Assembly (NCBI GenBank): GCA_009776345.1
Contig: WRLS01000031.1
Location: 1-15,596, forward strand
Direction: 5' to 3'
DNA length: 15,596 bases
From: Oscillospiraceae bacterium
GTDB taxonomy: Bacteria; Bacillota; Clostridia; Oscillospirales; Ruminococcaceae
Shown here: in pieces, positions 7,315-14,350 of the stretch
Layout of the letters: each line of letters opens with the position of its first letter
Numbering within the stretch: position 1 is the stretch's first letter
Notes under the pieces: model-generated
Told to the model about the DNA's origin: nothing
Seen by the model: only the letters and a program-made list of their open reading frames with translations
Databases searched by the model: none
Translations under genes and position numbers: made by a program

Positions 7315-7782
7315 TTATAAATTAACCCACATAGCGGGGCGAACACCACCGGAGTCAACATTGATACGGTAGCCATAGATGCAGACAGAGCCGTCAACAT
7401 AGACATAGGCGGCAAGGTCGCTGTCGAAGGCGGGTGAGCGCAGCCACCACCACGAAAACTCACCATTGCACACTGCCATTCGGTTTTCGTCATCCTCAAA
7501 ATACTTGCGGGCTTCATCAACACTCAACAAAAATACATTGCCTTCGCTTGAATGGTACACTCGCGATTTATCGCCGTCACTAAAGCCGCTAAAGAGCTCG
7601 CCGTTCAGGTATTTATATAGCTCACTACCAGCCCAAATATTGCCCGAACCGTCAAACCTGCGTTTTTCAAGTATATCCCTGCTGATGAGCAGCACCTTGC
7701 CGTCCCGCACAGCAAGCACCAGCCAGTCATACCCGCCAAAGGGGATGATATCGCCTACGTTTACGGACGCTTCATCGCTCAT
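7315..7782 (-). CDS. Stand-alone DUF6273 protein with a variable C-terminal region
   Basis: The 155-residue product is a single DUF6273 domain: VGDIIPFGGYDWLVLAVRDG near the N-terminus, a middle YKYLNGELFSGF and NVFLLSVDEARKYF, then FSWWWLRSP (residues 109-117), a variable stretch (118-144) and the terminal GGVRPAMWVNL. The ending resembles the C-type-lectin-like folds that host variable regions of diversity-generating retroelements. It has no signal peptide, so it is probably cytoplasmic. It is closely related to the C-terminal third of the next gene upstream and shares its GGGAGGTAAA ribosome binding site, which suggests a tandem partial duplication. It starts 11 nt after that gene's stop. 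The biochemical function is unknown; sensing or binding is inferred. Confidence 0.88.
   Translation of the reverse strand: MSDEASVNVGDIIPFGGYDWLVLAVRDGKVLLISRDILEKRRFDGSGNIWAGSELYKYLNGELFSGFSDGDKSRVYHSSEGNVFLLSVDEARKYFEDDENRMAVCNGEFSWWWLRSPAFDSDLAAYVYVDGSVCIYGYRINVDSGGVRPAMWVNL
7351..7431 (-). other. Putative DGR variable region 1 (VR1)
   Basis: These 27 codons encode residues 118-144 of the stand-alone DUF6273 protein. Every codon ends in C or T. Against the paralogous stretch at 7842-7922, most differences fall in the first two codon positions, while GCC, GTC and GG(C/T) codons at fixed places are unchanged. That is what adenine mutagenesis of AAY template codons would leave. The nearly invariant 3' flank (7318-7350) occupies the place of an initiation-of-mutagenic-homology element. 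The template and reverse transcriptase are not in the window. Confidence 0.7.
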
Positions 7783-7793
7783 GTTTTACCTCC

Positions 7794-9641
7794 CTATAAA
7801 TTCACCCACATAGCGGGGCGGACACCGCCGACATCACCACCGATATCACTGTTGACACCGACACCAGCGACGCTGACAGCGCCGTGAGCGAAGACAAAGG
7901 CGGCGGCAAAACTACCGGCGCCGGGCGACCGAAGCCACCACCAAGAAAACCTGCCGCTTGCGTCTTCTGCTATCCTTTCGGCTTTGTTTTCATCTTCAAT
8001 GCAGAGAATTGTCCCCGTACTGCCTTTCTTTTGCAGATTTGCCGTGCTGTCACCAAAGTAACGGCAGACCTCATCAAGGCTAAGTAAAAACACTTTATCT
8101 GTGGTCGCGCTGCCGCCCGGTGTACCGAACCATTGGTTGTTGGGGTTATTGTTGCGCGTTTCGGCTATTGCGGATTTAGCCGCGCCCAGCTTGTTAAGGA
8201 AAACACCGTTTAAATATTTACGAAGCGTGCAGTTTTCCCATGTGACGTCTTTTTTCTTTTCGACATTGTACGGGCGTTCTTCAAGGACTTGTTCGCTAAC
8301 GAGCAGGGCCTTGCCGTCTTTTTTATCCAGCACCCGCCAGTCATACCCGCCGAAGCGGATGATATCGCCTACCTTTGCGGACGCTTCAGCGCGCTTGGTT
8401 TGCCGCTTCGGCGCGGTTTCTTTTGCCGACTTCGCGGGCTTTGTCAGCGACTGGCCGCAGAATGGGCAGTTGGATATACTCACGTTCGCGGGCGGGGTAA
8501 ATTCCCCTTTACAGCTTGGGCATTTTATTGCAGAAACCGGCGCTGATTTAGTCGCGGCCGGAGCCGGCTTAACCACAGGCGGGGCTATTCCCGGCGTGAG
8601 TTTTACTTTGATATTATTTTTCTTGCAATACTCATGGGCGTGTGAGTATTCCGGGCAGGTGACGGTCAGCTTTTTGCAGTTGTGAAACACCATGTTTTGT
8701 ACGATTGCAGTCACGCTTGCCGGTATGGTTATGCTTTCAAGAGATGTGCAGCCGGCAAACGCACCCGCCCCGATAAGGGTTATCCCTTCCGGTAAAATCA
8801 CGCTTGTCACAAATTCGTGATACATAAAAGCATACTGAACAATGCCCGCAACACTATCGTTTTCTATCTTTGCGGGGATCGGGACCTCGCCCCCCGGGCC
8901 GTTATATTTGCTGACGCTATATCCCTTGCCGCTGTGTTTGTATTCAAAGTCCGCTCTTTTCTCCCACCCCAAAGCCTCGGAAAACCACCGCAGCGTGCGC
9001 CCCGCCAGTATCGGCTGAATTTCATATACCTCATCGAGCATTTCTATACTGTCATTGATTATGCTGTCGCGCTCGGCAAGGTACGCACTCCGGCGTTTAT
9101 CCAACTCGTCTGGAATCCCAAGCTCAAACGCTTTTTCCAAAACATCCCGCGTGCCTTTGCCATGGGGCAGAAATTCTTCAAGCAAGGCCAGTACAAGCCC
9201 GCCGTCAAGCAGCGCGTTTTTGCCCCCGCCTTCCGATATGAACGCAAGGGCCTCCACAAGGGTTGCAAACGGTCCGTCGGGTCTTTTCATCGGTCTTATT
9301 GCCCAGTCCATAGCACCGGCGTATGTCCACAACACATCCTCCACGGCGTTTTGAACAAGCCCTAAATCCGTGAGGGTTTTTACATACCGCGCCATAACCA
9401 TTTGCTGATCGTGCTTATCCTTTTCCCGGGCGGCGGCCATTTTAGCCGGGATGCCCTGCGAAAAAGCGGTCTGTAAAATCATGCGTTCCTGTTTCCCCTT
9501 CATGTAATGGTCTTCGTAAAGGTCCGCGAGAAACCCGAACAGCCGTGCACTGAGCAGGATATCCATTTTTTCAGCCGCGTGGTTCTCGCAAATGTAGTTT
9601 AGGGCTTCGGTTAGGGTTTCGATTTTTTCCGGTCTTTTCAT
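7794..9641 (-). CDS. Helical-repeat/LRR/zinc-ribbon protein with C-terminal DUF6273 variable domain
   Basis: A 615-residue multidomain protein of unknown function. Residues 7-68 and 124-180 are two copies of an alpha-helical unit (ETLTEALNYI... and ATLVEALAFI..., each ending AF..GIP). Residues 241-346 form a BspA-type LRR_5 segment (YAFMYHEFVTSVILPEGITL and GAFAGCTSLESITIPASV). A Pro/Ala linker leads to a zinc ribbon (C374, C377, C392, C395), then a basic linker and a DUF6273 domain (424-615) with WWWLRSP and GGVRPAMWVNL. Residues 574-600 are the putative variable region. There is no signal peptide, so it is likely cytoplasmic. GGGAGG lies 8 nt before the ATG. The architecture suggests a sensor or scaffold: repeats for protein contacts and a diversified tip for ligand recognition. 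That role is inferred. Confidence 0.88.
   Translation of the reverse strand: MKRPEKIETLTEALNYICENHAAEKMDILLSARLFGFLADLYEDHYMKGKQERMILQTAFSQGIPAKMAAAREKDKHDQQMVMARYVKTLTDLGLVQNAVEDVLWTYAGAMDWAIRPMKRPDGPFATLVEALAFISEGGGKNALLDGGLVLALLEEFLPHGKGTRDVLEKAFELGIPDELDKRRSAYLAERDSIINDSIEMLDEVYEIQPILAGRTLRWFSEALGWEKRADFEYKHSGKGYSVSKYNGPGGEVPIPAKIENDSVAGIVQYAFMYHEFVTSVILPEGITLIGAGAFAGCTSLESITIPASVTAIVQNMVFHNCKKLTVTCPEYSHAHEYCKKNNIKVKLTPGIAPPVVKPAPAATKSAPVSAIKCPSCKGEFTPPANVSISNCPFCGQSLTKPAKSAKETAPKRQTKRAEASAKVGDIIRFGGYDWRVLDKKDGKALLVSEQVLEERPYNVEKKKDVTWENCTLRKYLNGVFLNKLGAAKSAIAETRNNNPNNQWFGTPGGSATTDKVFLLSLDEVCRYFGDSTANLQKKGSTGTILCIEDENKAERIAEDASGRFSWWWLRSPGAGSFAAAFVFAHGAVSVAGVGVNSDIGGDVGGVRPAMWVNL
7842..7922 (-). 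other. Putative DGR variable region 2 (VR2)
   Basis: These 27 codons encode residues 574-600 of the large DUF6273 protein. All end in a pyrimidine. Third bases agree with VR1 in 19 of 27 codons even where the amino acid differs (for example TAT/GCT, TAC/GTC, CGT/GGT, TGC/AGC). Unlike VR1 it is followed by four extra codons (7830-7841) that partly duplicate the GGT GGT GTC stretch before the conserved VRPAMWVNL end. The region sits at the extreme C-terminus, as expected of a DGR target. Confidence 0.7.
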
Positions 9642-9664
9642 AGAGTTTACCTCCCGCCTATTTT

Positions 9665-10321
9665 TCAGACATTATCTAAAATTGCCAAATTCGGGCGTGT
9701 CCTTAGGTATTGCGCCAGTTCTTTTTCCGTTTCGATGGCATCGTCCAGCCATATGCCGCCCCGCCCTTCGTCCCCGTATCTGTGAAAATCGCTTCCCGAT
9801 ATTTGCAGTAGCCCGTGTTTTTCCCCAAAAGCCTTTGCTTTGTCATTGCAGTTCTGATGCCGGGGATTGCCGTTGTGTACCTCGGCCCCGTCTAACATCG
9901 ACGGGTCACAGCGGGACAGCCCCGCCCTAAAGGGATGGGCCTGATAAATAAGCAGCCCATATGCTTGTGTCAGCTCATAAAGCTTTGGCATAGTTAATTC
10001 GTATATGCGTTCGTTACGCAGCAGAAAGTTTTCGTCAAAGCCATATATAAGCAAATCCTCCGGCGCGCAGGTAAGCCGCAGCTCCATGCCAAGAAATACC
10101 TTAATGCCTATTTTCTTGGCCGTATCCCGGACGATCCTGTAACCGGTAAGCCATTCATCCGCGCTTTTGTTGTATTTTTCTTTTGTTTTTTCGTAGTAAT
10201 GGTCGGTCACCACAATGGCCCCGTATCCGGTTTTTTTATACAGCGCCGGTATATTCGCCGGGCTGACCATGCCGCAAGAACTGCTGACGGATGTATGCAA
10301 ATGGGTTTCGGCTAAAATCAT
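9665..10321 (-). CDS. PHP-domain metal-dependent phosphoesterase
   Basis: The 218-residue product is a complete PHP (polymerase and histidinol phosphatase) domain. Metal ligands are visible in order: H7 and H9 in HLH, D40-H41 in TDH, E80 in GMELR, H129 in AHPFR, and D178 with H180 in GSDFH. Members hydrolyse phosphoesters such as nucleotide or sugar phosphates or nucleic acid ends, usually with a di- or trinuclear metal centre; the substrate here cannot be told. It lies 23 nt upstream of the LRR/DUF6273 gene and 42 nt downstream of the M48 gene, with AAGGAG before the ATG. It is probably co-transcribed and may process a nucleotide or phosphorylated product in the system. Confidence 0.9.
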   Translation of the reverse strand: MILAETHLHTSVSSSCGMVSPANIPALYKKTGYGAIVVTDHYYEKTKEKYNKSADEWLTGYRIVRDTAKKIGIKVFLGMELRLTCAPEDLLIYGFDENFLLRNERIYELTMPKLYELTQAYGLLIYQAHPFRAGLSRCDPSMLDGAEVHNGNPRHQNCNDKAKAFGEKHGLLQISGSDFHRYGDEGRGGIWLDDAIETEKELAQYLRTRPNLAILDNV

Positions 10322-10339
10322 GGAAGGCTCCTTTTGTGT

Positions 10340-10361
10340 AATTCATAATTCATAATGCATT
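10340..10361. repeat. Short AT-rich tandem repeat between M48 and PHP genes
   Basis: AATTCATAATTCATAATGCATT is built of repeated ATTCATA units and is the only AT-rich spacer inside the otherwise tightly packed cluster. Such short repeats are common in clostridial intergenic regions. It may separate two transcriptional or translational blocks, but I see no promoter in it. Confidence 0.6.
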
Positions 10362-10363
10362 AG

Positions 10364-11317
10364 TCATTCAACCAGCAATTCCGGCTTCTCAATCGGCACG
10401 CCCAAATTAGCCAGCGCGACGAGGCGATCGCGCAGCTCGGGGTGCGACGACGTAAACTGCGCCAATAAGCCGCGATTGCCGCGCGGGTTGCCCTGACGCT
10501 CCAGCATGGCGGAAATAAACTGCGCAAGCCCCTTGCTCGCGCCGCAGTTGACGGCGAATTCGTCCGCCCGAAACTCCTGCTTGCGCCCGGAGGCGTTCAT
10601 CGCCAGGCTCCCGATAAAAAACCACGCTTTTTGGAACAGGTCGTGGATAAACGTATATATTTTTACAATCAGCATGATGATCATCACAAAAAGCCCGATT
10701 ATGCCGCTGCTCCTTGAAAAGATGCTCGCAACCCACGCGATTAGGTTCAGCACCAGCCGCGTTGCGAACATCACTACGGAAATTACGCCGTTGCCCGCCG
10801 TGACCGCCAGCCGCAAATCTGTGTCTTTATGGGAGATATGCCCGATTTCATGGGTGAGGATTGCCGCGATCTGATTATTCGGCAAGCTTAACAACCCTGT
10901 GTTGATAACAATGGTGCGCCTTCCAATCGCGAAGGCGTTGAGGCTGTCATCCTGTATCATAAACAGGCTGATGTCGCCGTCAAGGTTGGGGTTGACCTTC
11001 TCCGCCCTTCTCATGGCCTGGGTAAAAAGCGGCTCCAGCCTTTTTTCTGCATCGGGGTCTATATCACAGCCGCCAATCTGCCGCCGCAGCATATATTCCC
11101 CAACCGGCGAGAACATCACCAGCAGCATAATCAGATACAGCCCCACGCCGCCGACAAGGGCGGCAACATCGTTGTAAACAAGGTTATAGATAAAAACGAC
11201 AGCCAGCGTGACGCCCAAAGCAGTGTTTGCCAGAAAATAAATTGCCATGGGGACATTATGGTCACGAAAGAGCGCGCCGATAAAATCAAAGAAATAAGTA
11301 AAGCGGCGTTTTTTCAT
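10364..11317 (-). CDS. HtpX-like M48 family membrane metallopeptidase
   Basis: The 317-residue product has the M48 zinc-protease signature HEIGH at residues 156-160 and the third ligand in EFRADEFA (E248). Hydrophobic segments at about 25-47, 53-71, 176-200 and 205-225 make it an integral membrane protein with the active site on the cytoplasmic side, as in HtpX. HtpX-type proteases clear misfolded membrane proteins; in accessory clusters an M48 enzyme can be an effector or can activate a partner by cleavage. It starts 2 nt after the stop of the transglutaminase-like gene, with GGGAGG overlapping that stop, so translation is likely coupled. Because of its operon context I do not give it the housekeeping name htpX. 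Confidence 0.9.
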   Translation of the reverse strand: MKKRRFTYFFDFIGALFRDHNVPMAIYFLANTALGVTLAVVFIYNLVYNDVAALVGGVGLYLIMLLVMFSPVGEYMLRRQIGGCDIDPDAEKRLEPLFTQAMRRAEKVNPNLDGDISLFMIQDDSLNAFAIGRRTIVINTGLLSLPNNQIAAILTHEIGHISHKDTDLRLAVTAGNGVISVVMFATRLVLNLIAWVASIFSRSSGIIGLFVMIIMLIVKIYTFIHDLFQKAWFFIGSLAMNASGRKQEFRADEFAVNCGASKGLAQFISAMLERQGNPRGNRGLLAQFTSSHPELRDRLVALANLGVPIEKPELLVE

Positions 11318-11319
11318 CG

Positions 11320-12318
11320 TTACCTCCCACGATACTCAATATCCGAAAGCATAACCACGCGTTGGGTTTGGCTTGCAACAAACATATAAGTTGCTATGTT
11401 TGTTTTGCCGACAGCCTCCTGCACAACAGCTTGGATATCGGCGGGATATCTGCCGTTTACAGGCAGCAGCTTAAATGTGATGTGCGGCGCCCTTTTGGCT
11501 GTCTGCCGCGCCAGTAGCGCGTCCAAAGCGCTTTTGCCCGCTACGCACAGCCCCTCGCGGTGGAAATAGCTGCCGGTATTGTCGGTGCAGGCGGGGGCTG
11601 TGTAATTTGAGTGGTCACGGGCGGTTTCTTCGTCCGAAAGGCAGAGGTAGTCGTATCGGATAGGGCCGTTTTCAGCGGCCAGAGTATTATCCCAGGTGAT
11701 GTCCACGTGGTAATTTTTACCGTCAATTTGCAGGCAGTTCCAGGCGTGGAAAGGGTCGCCGTCCTGCACGAACATACTGTCGCCGCGCACAACCATCGCC
11801 GGGATACCCGCTTGCCGAAGCAGAAGCGCCGCCGTTTTCGCAAAGCCTTCGCAGACGCCGGTGGAGCTTTGCAGCGGGCCGATAACCGTATGCGACCCGT
11901 GAAAATCGGTGCGGTCGCTTTGCGGTAAGGCGCGGTACCGCAGGGTGCGGACAAAATAATCGTGCAGAAATTTCACTTTGTCGTATGCCTTGGCACCGGG
12001 CGGTATCCCCGATAAGATTTTGCCGGCGGCGGCTTTCAGCTCCTTTTGTACTGCTAAAGCCTCATCTTTTTCGTATGTCCATTCGGGGAAGAAGGTGCTG
12101 TAGACCGGCGATATCCCGAAGTTCATCTGAACGGGGCTATGGAAGCACAGGCCGGGGTTATCCAAATTAACGGCCTCCGCCACGCGGAGTAAAGAAGCCT
12201 CACCGCCGCCTAGGGTTTTGATATTCACGGTGGGCGCAAATTCGGAAAGCCCCTTGCCCAGCTTCCGGTAAGCCGCCTGTTCCTCCGGGCTGAGGCGGTC
12301 ATAATAAAACCTGTTCAT
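11320..12318 (-). CDS. Transglutaminase-like superfamily protein
   Basis: From ATG 12318 (MNRFYYDRLSPEEQAAYRKL) the product has 332 residues. The central domain carries the papain-like triad of transglutaminase/protease-like enzymes: Cys156 in STGVCEGFAK, His191 in PFHAWN and Asp206 in YHVDITWD. The Cys segment is followed by the usual LLRQAGIPAMVV strand. Such domains act as cysteine peptidases or amide-bond crosslinkers; no signal peptide is seen, so a cytoplasmic role is likely. A longer frame to 12420 exists but would overlap the preceding vWA gene by 86 nt and adds non-conserved sequence, so I chose the shorter start, 16 nt past that gene's stop. The ribosome binding site there is weak, so expression may depend on coupling. 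Confidence 0.85.
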   Translation of the reverse strand: MNRFYYDRLSPEEQAAYRKLGKGLSEFAPTVNIKTLGGGEASLLRVAEAVNLDNPGLCFHSPVQMNFGISPVYSTFFPEWTYEKDEALAVQKELKAAAGKILSGIPPGAKAYDKVKFLHDYFVRTLRYRALPQSDRTDFHGSHTVIGPLQSSTGVCEGFAKTAALLLRQAGIPAMVVRGDSMFVQDGDPFHAWNCLQIDGKNYHVDITWDNTLAAENGPIRYDYLCLSDEETARDHSNYTAPACTDNTGSYFHREGLCVAGKSALDALLARQTAKRAPHITFKLLPVNGRYPADIQAVVQEAVGKTNIATYMFVASQTQRVVMLSDIEYRGR

Positions 12319-12334
12319 ACTGTTTTCATCCGCA

Positions 12335-13111
12335 TCAATCGTAATATGCTTCTTCAATGAAAAACCTGCCGTCTTTCTCCCAAAAGGATTTGTAAAAGCC
12401 GTAGCCGCTATAGCTTTCAAGCGGCATGAAGGTAAACTCTTCCAGCGCGAACGGGGTGCCGAAGTTGACCGCCTCTATCCACCGCATGATGAAATCCGAT
12501 TCCGGTTTTTGCACCCCCGCGTCCCGCAGTGCCTGCCTGTTTAGTATCGCGTATGACGCCATACCCGCCATTGGGAAAAACTTCATCTCATAGCGGTTGC
12601 GCGATGTTTCCCTATTCATGCCGGCAGAGTCGTATAACACGTCCAACACGTCTTCGCTAAGCGCCACGGAAAATGTCTGCGTATGGACAAACCACTCATT
12701 GGCCCATAGCAGCTTAGTCCCCTTCCGATAATCGTCCTGCGGTTCGCGGTAGGAGAAGAAAATGATAATCGGGGCGGCTGTGATGTTCTCCCCCGCGAAA
12801 AGCCGGCCGCGGGACATTTTGTCCGACAGCTCCGCGAAGGCTTTGCCGTGATAGGCAAGGCCGTGGCATGGCGGAACCTCCCAGATGAAATCCTCCGGCG
12901 GGACAAGCCCTTTTGTCAGCCACCTGCAATCGGTCGCGAAGGTAAGCACCGCGATTTTCAGCTGCTTGCCCTGCCCGCCAAACGCCGCGTTCGCGCGGGC
13001 AAGCTTTGACAGCACTTCCGTCATAATCCCGCTGACCGTTTCGATTTGCGGCCCCGCCATCCCGCCGGAGGTTTCTATGACAAAAATAATCGGCTGTATC
13101 TCTTTGTCCAT
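12335..13111 (-). CDS. Second vWA-domain protein with degenerate MIDAS
   Basis: A 258-residue protein of the TerY-like vWA type, clearly paralogous to the vWA protein at 14351-15196 (shared blocks: LKIAVLTFATDCRWLT, ELSDKMSRG, and EPQDDY...LLWANEWF). Its metal-ion-dependent adhesion site has lost most ligands: ETSGG replaces DxSxS (E13, S15, G17), Ala86 stands where the paralogue has Thr100, and Tyr121 where it has Asp137. It is therefore probably a non-metal-binding, structural or regulatory partner. The C-terminal 90 residues (EMKFFPMAGMASYAILNRQA onward) differ from the paralogue. The ATG at 13111 is preferred over 13120 because GGGCGGG lies 9 nt before it. It begins 15 nt after the PP2C stop. 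Confidence 0.85.
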   Translation of the reverse strand: MDKEIQPIIFVIETSGGMAGPQIETVSGIMTEVLSKLARANAAFGGQGKQLKIAVLTFATDCRWLTKGLVPPEDFIWEVPPCHGLAYHGKAFAELSDKMSRGRLFAGENITAAPIIIFFSYREPQDDYRKGTKLLWANEWFVHTQTFSVALSEDVLDVLYDSAGMNRETSRNRYEMKFFPMAGMASYAILNRQALRDAGVQKPESDFIMRWIEAVNFGTPFALEEFTFMPLESYSGYGFYKSFWEKDGRFFIEEAYYD

Positions 13112-13126
13112 ATTTACCATCCCGCC

Positions 13127-14338
13127 CTACTTCGGCCTTACGGCTTCAAAGTCCATATCTGCGTCAAAAATCAGCGCCATCGAGATATCGTCGTCGGTGC
13201 TTTTTTCACTGCGTTCGTTTAGGTGATTTTCCAGCCATTTGCCGAATTCCTCGCGCTCCTTGCCCATGTAACTTAGTACCCTGCTGTTAAAGCTGCCAAA
13301 CTGCTGCGGCTCGTTTGCGTCAAAGGAGTTGAACAGCCCATCGGTGGATAGGATGACTCCCGCCGGGGGCGCGCTTTCCCGCTCGGGTTCAGGCTCGGCA
13401 GCATCTTCAGGTTCCCCGCCGTCTTCGGTTTCGGCTTCAGCTTCAGTTTCGCCGATGTCTTCACCGTCCCCGAAATCCCCGTCATCCCTAAAATCCCCGC
13501 TGTCATCAAGAGCTTCATCGGTTTCAGCCTCGATGATTTGCTCATCTTCGGAAGGCGGTTCGTCCTCGGTCGCAACCTCGGTAATTTTGCCCGTATCGCC
13601 CAGCAACTCCCAATCCGGGGCGAGCATATAGGCGTTGCGGAATTTTTCGATTGGGTTGCGCTCACACAGGGAATCGGTTATGCCGGCGTCTTGCCGGTCG
13701 TCCTGCTCAAAGATAAGCTCCGCCCTGCCGCCGGGATATACCGCTACGCTGCTGCCATCGCCGATTTGCACGAATACGCTAAACTCGGGCGCGGTAACAG
13801 CGGCAAGCAGTGTACAGCCGTACAGCCGCTCCGGGCGGTCGGTTTTGATTTTCACGCCTCTTTCGGCGATCCAGCTTTCCTCCCACTCGGGGTCTATGCC
13901 GTCTTGAATAGGCGCGTCGGGGTCTTGCTCCGCAGCCTGTTTTGTAACCAGCTGCGACCAGTCAAATTCCCCGCCGGGCGGATCCTCACTGCCCGGCGGC
14001 GGGTGTGCGGCGGTAAACTGCTGGGTCAATCTATCCCAGTTGCTGAGTATATTGAGGTTCAGCCTGCGCAGCAGGGACTGCGGTTCCTCGCGCAGAAGAG
14101 TGATAAAAAGCTCCTTGTCCCGCAAAAACTCCTGCACAGCCAGCACCGCGCTTTCCACGGCAAAGCGCGCGCCGATATGGCTGCGGAAGTAGGCGCTGCC
14201 GCCGTGGCCGTCGGAAACGGCAGCCACGGCCCAGCCGTCAGGGTCGATATAGGTTGCGGCGGCGTCCTGCCTTGCCACGCCTTTTTTTATATGGCCGCTG
14301 CCGCGGACCGAAAGCGAAAAGTGATCATAGCTTGTCAT
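13127..14338 (-). CDS. PP2C-type protein phosphatase with acidic insert
   Basis: A 403-residue serine/threonine phosphatase of the PPM/PP2C superfamily, metal-dependent and probably cytoplasmic. Motifs: SDGHGGS at residues 42-48 (metal-binding Asp), YGCTLLAAV at 173-181, QIGDGSS at 191-197, STDGLFNSF at 331-339 and TDDDISMALIFD at 381-392. Between GDG and STDG lies an extremely acidic low-complexity insert, about residues 257-323, dominated by Glu and Asp; a second non-canonical insert spans about 110-160. It sits between two vWA genes with 12- and 15-nt gaps. A vWA/PP2C/kinase set is the TerY-P triad, in which the phosphatase counteracts the kinase. Catalytic motifs look intact, so activity is expected. 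Confidence 0.92.
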   Translation of the reverse strand: MTSYDHFSLSVRGSGHIKKGVARQDAAATYIDPDGWAVAAVSDGHGGSAYFRSHIGARFAVESAVLAVQEFLRDKELFITLLREEPQSLLRRLNLNILSNWDRLTQQFTAAHPPPGSEDPPGGEFDWSQLVTKQAAEQDPDAPIQDGIDPEWEESWIAERGVKIKTDRPERLYGCTLLAAVTAPEFSVFVQIGDGSSVAVYPGGRAELIFEQDDRQDAGITDSLCERNPIEKFRNAYMLAPDWELLGDTGKITEVATEDEPPSEDEQIIEAETDEALDDSGDFRDDGDFGDGEDIGETEAEAETEDGGEPEDAAEPEPERESAPPAGVILSTDGLFNSFDANEPQQFGSFNSRVLSYMGKEREEFGKWLENHLNERSEKSTDDDISMALIFDADMDFEAVRPK

Positions 14339-14350
14339 AAACCGCGCCCC

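Noticed and set aside
8132..8162. AAY-rich stretch (minus strand) encoding RNNNPNNQ in the large DUF6273 gene, considered as a DGR template repeat
   Set aside because: It lacks the flanking sequence shared by the variable regions (WWWLRSP and GGVRPAMW) and lies inside the conserved body of the domain, where Asn-rich loops before GTPGG are common in this family.
10364..11317. Naming the M48 gene htpX
   Set aside because: Domain layout fits, but the operon context is accessory and M48 proteins outside the stress-response locus have varied roles, so the symbol would overstate the evidence.
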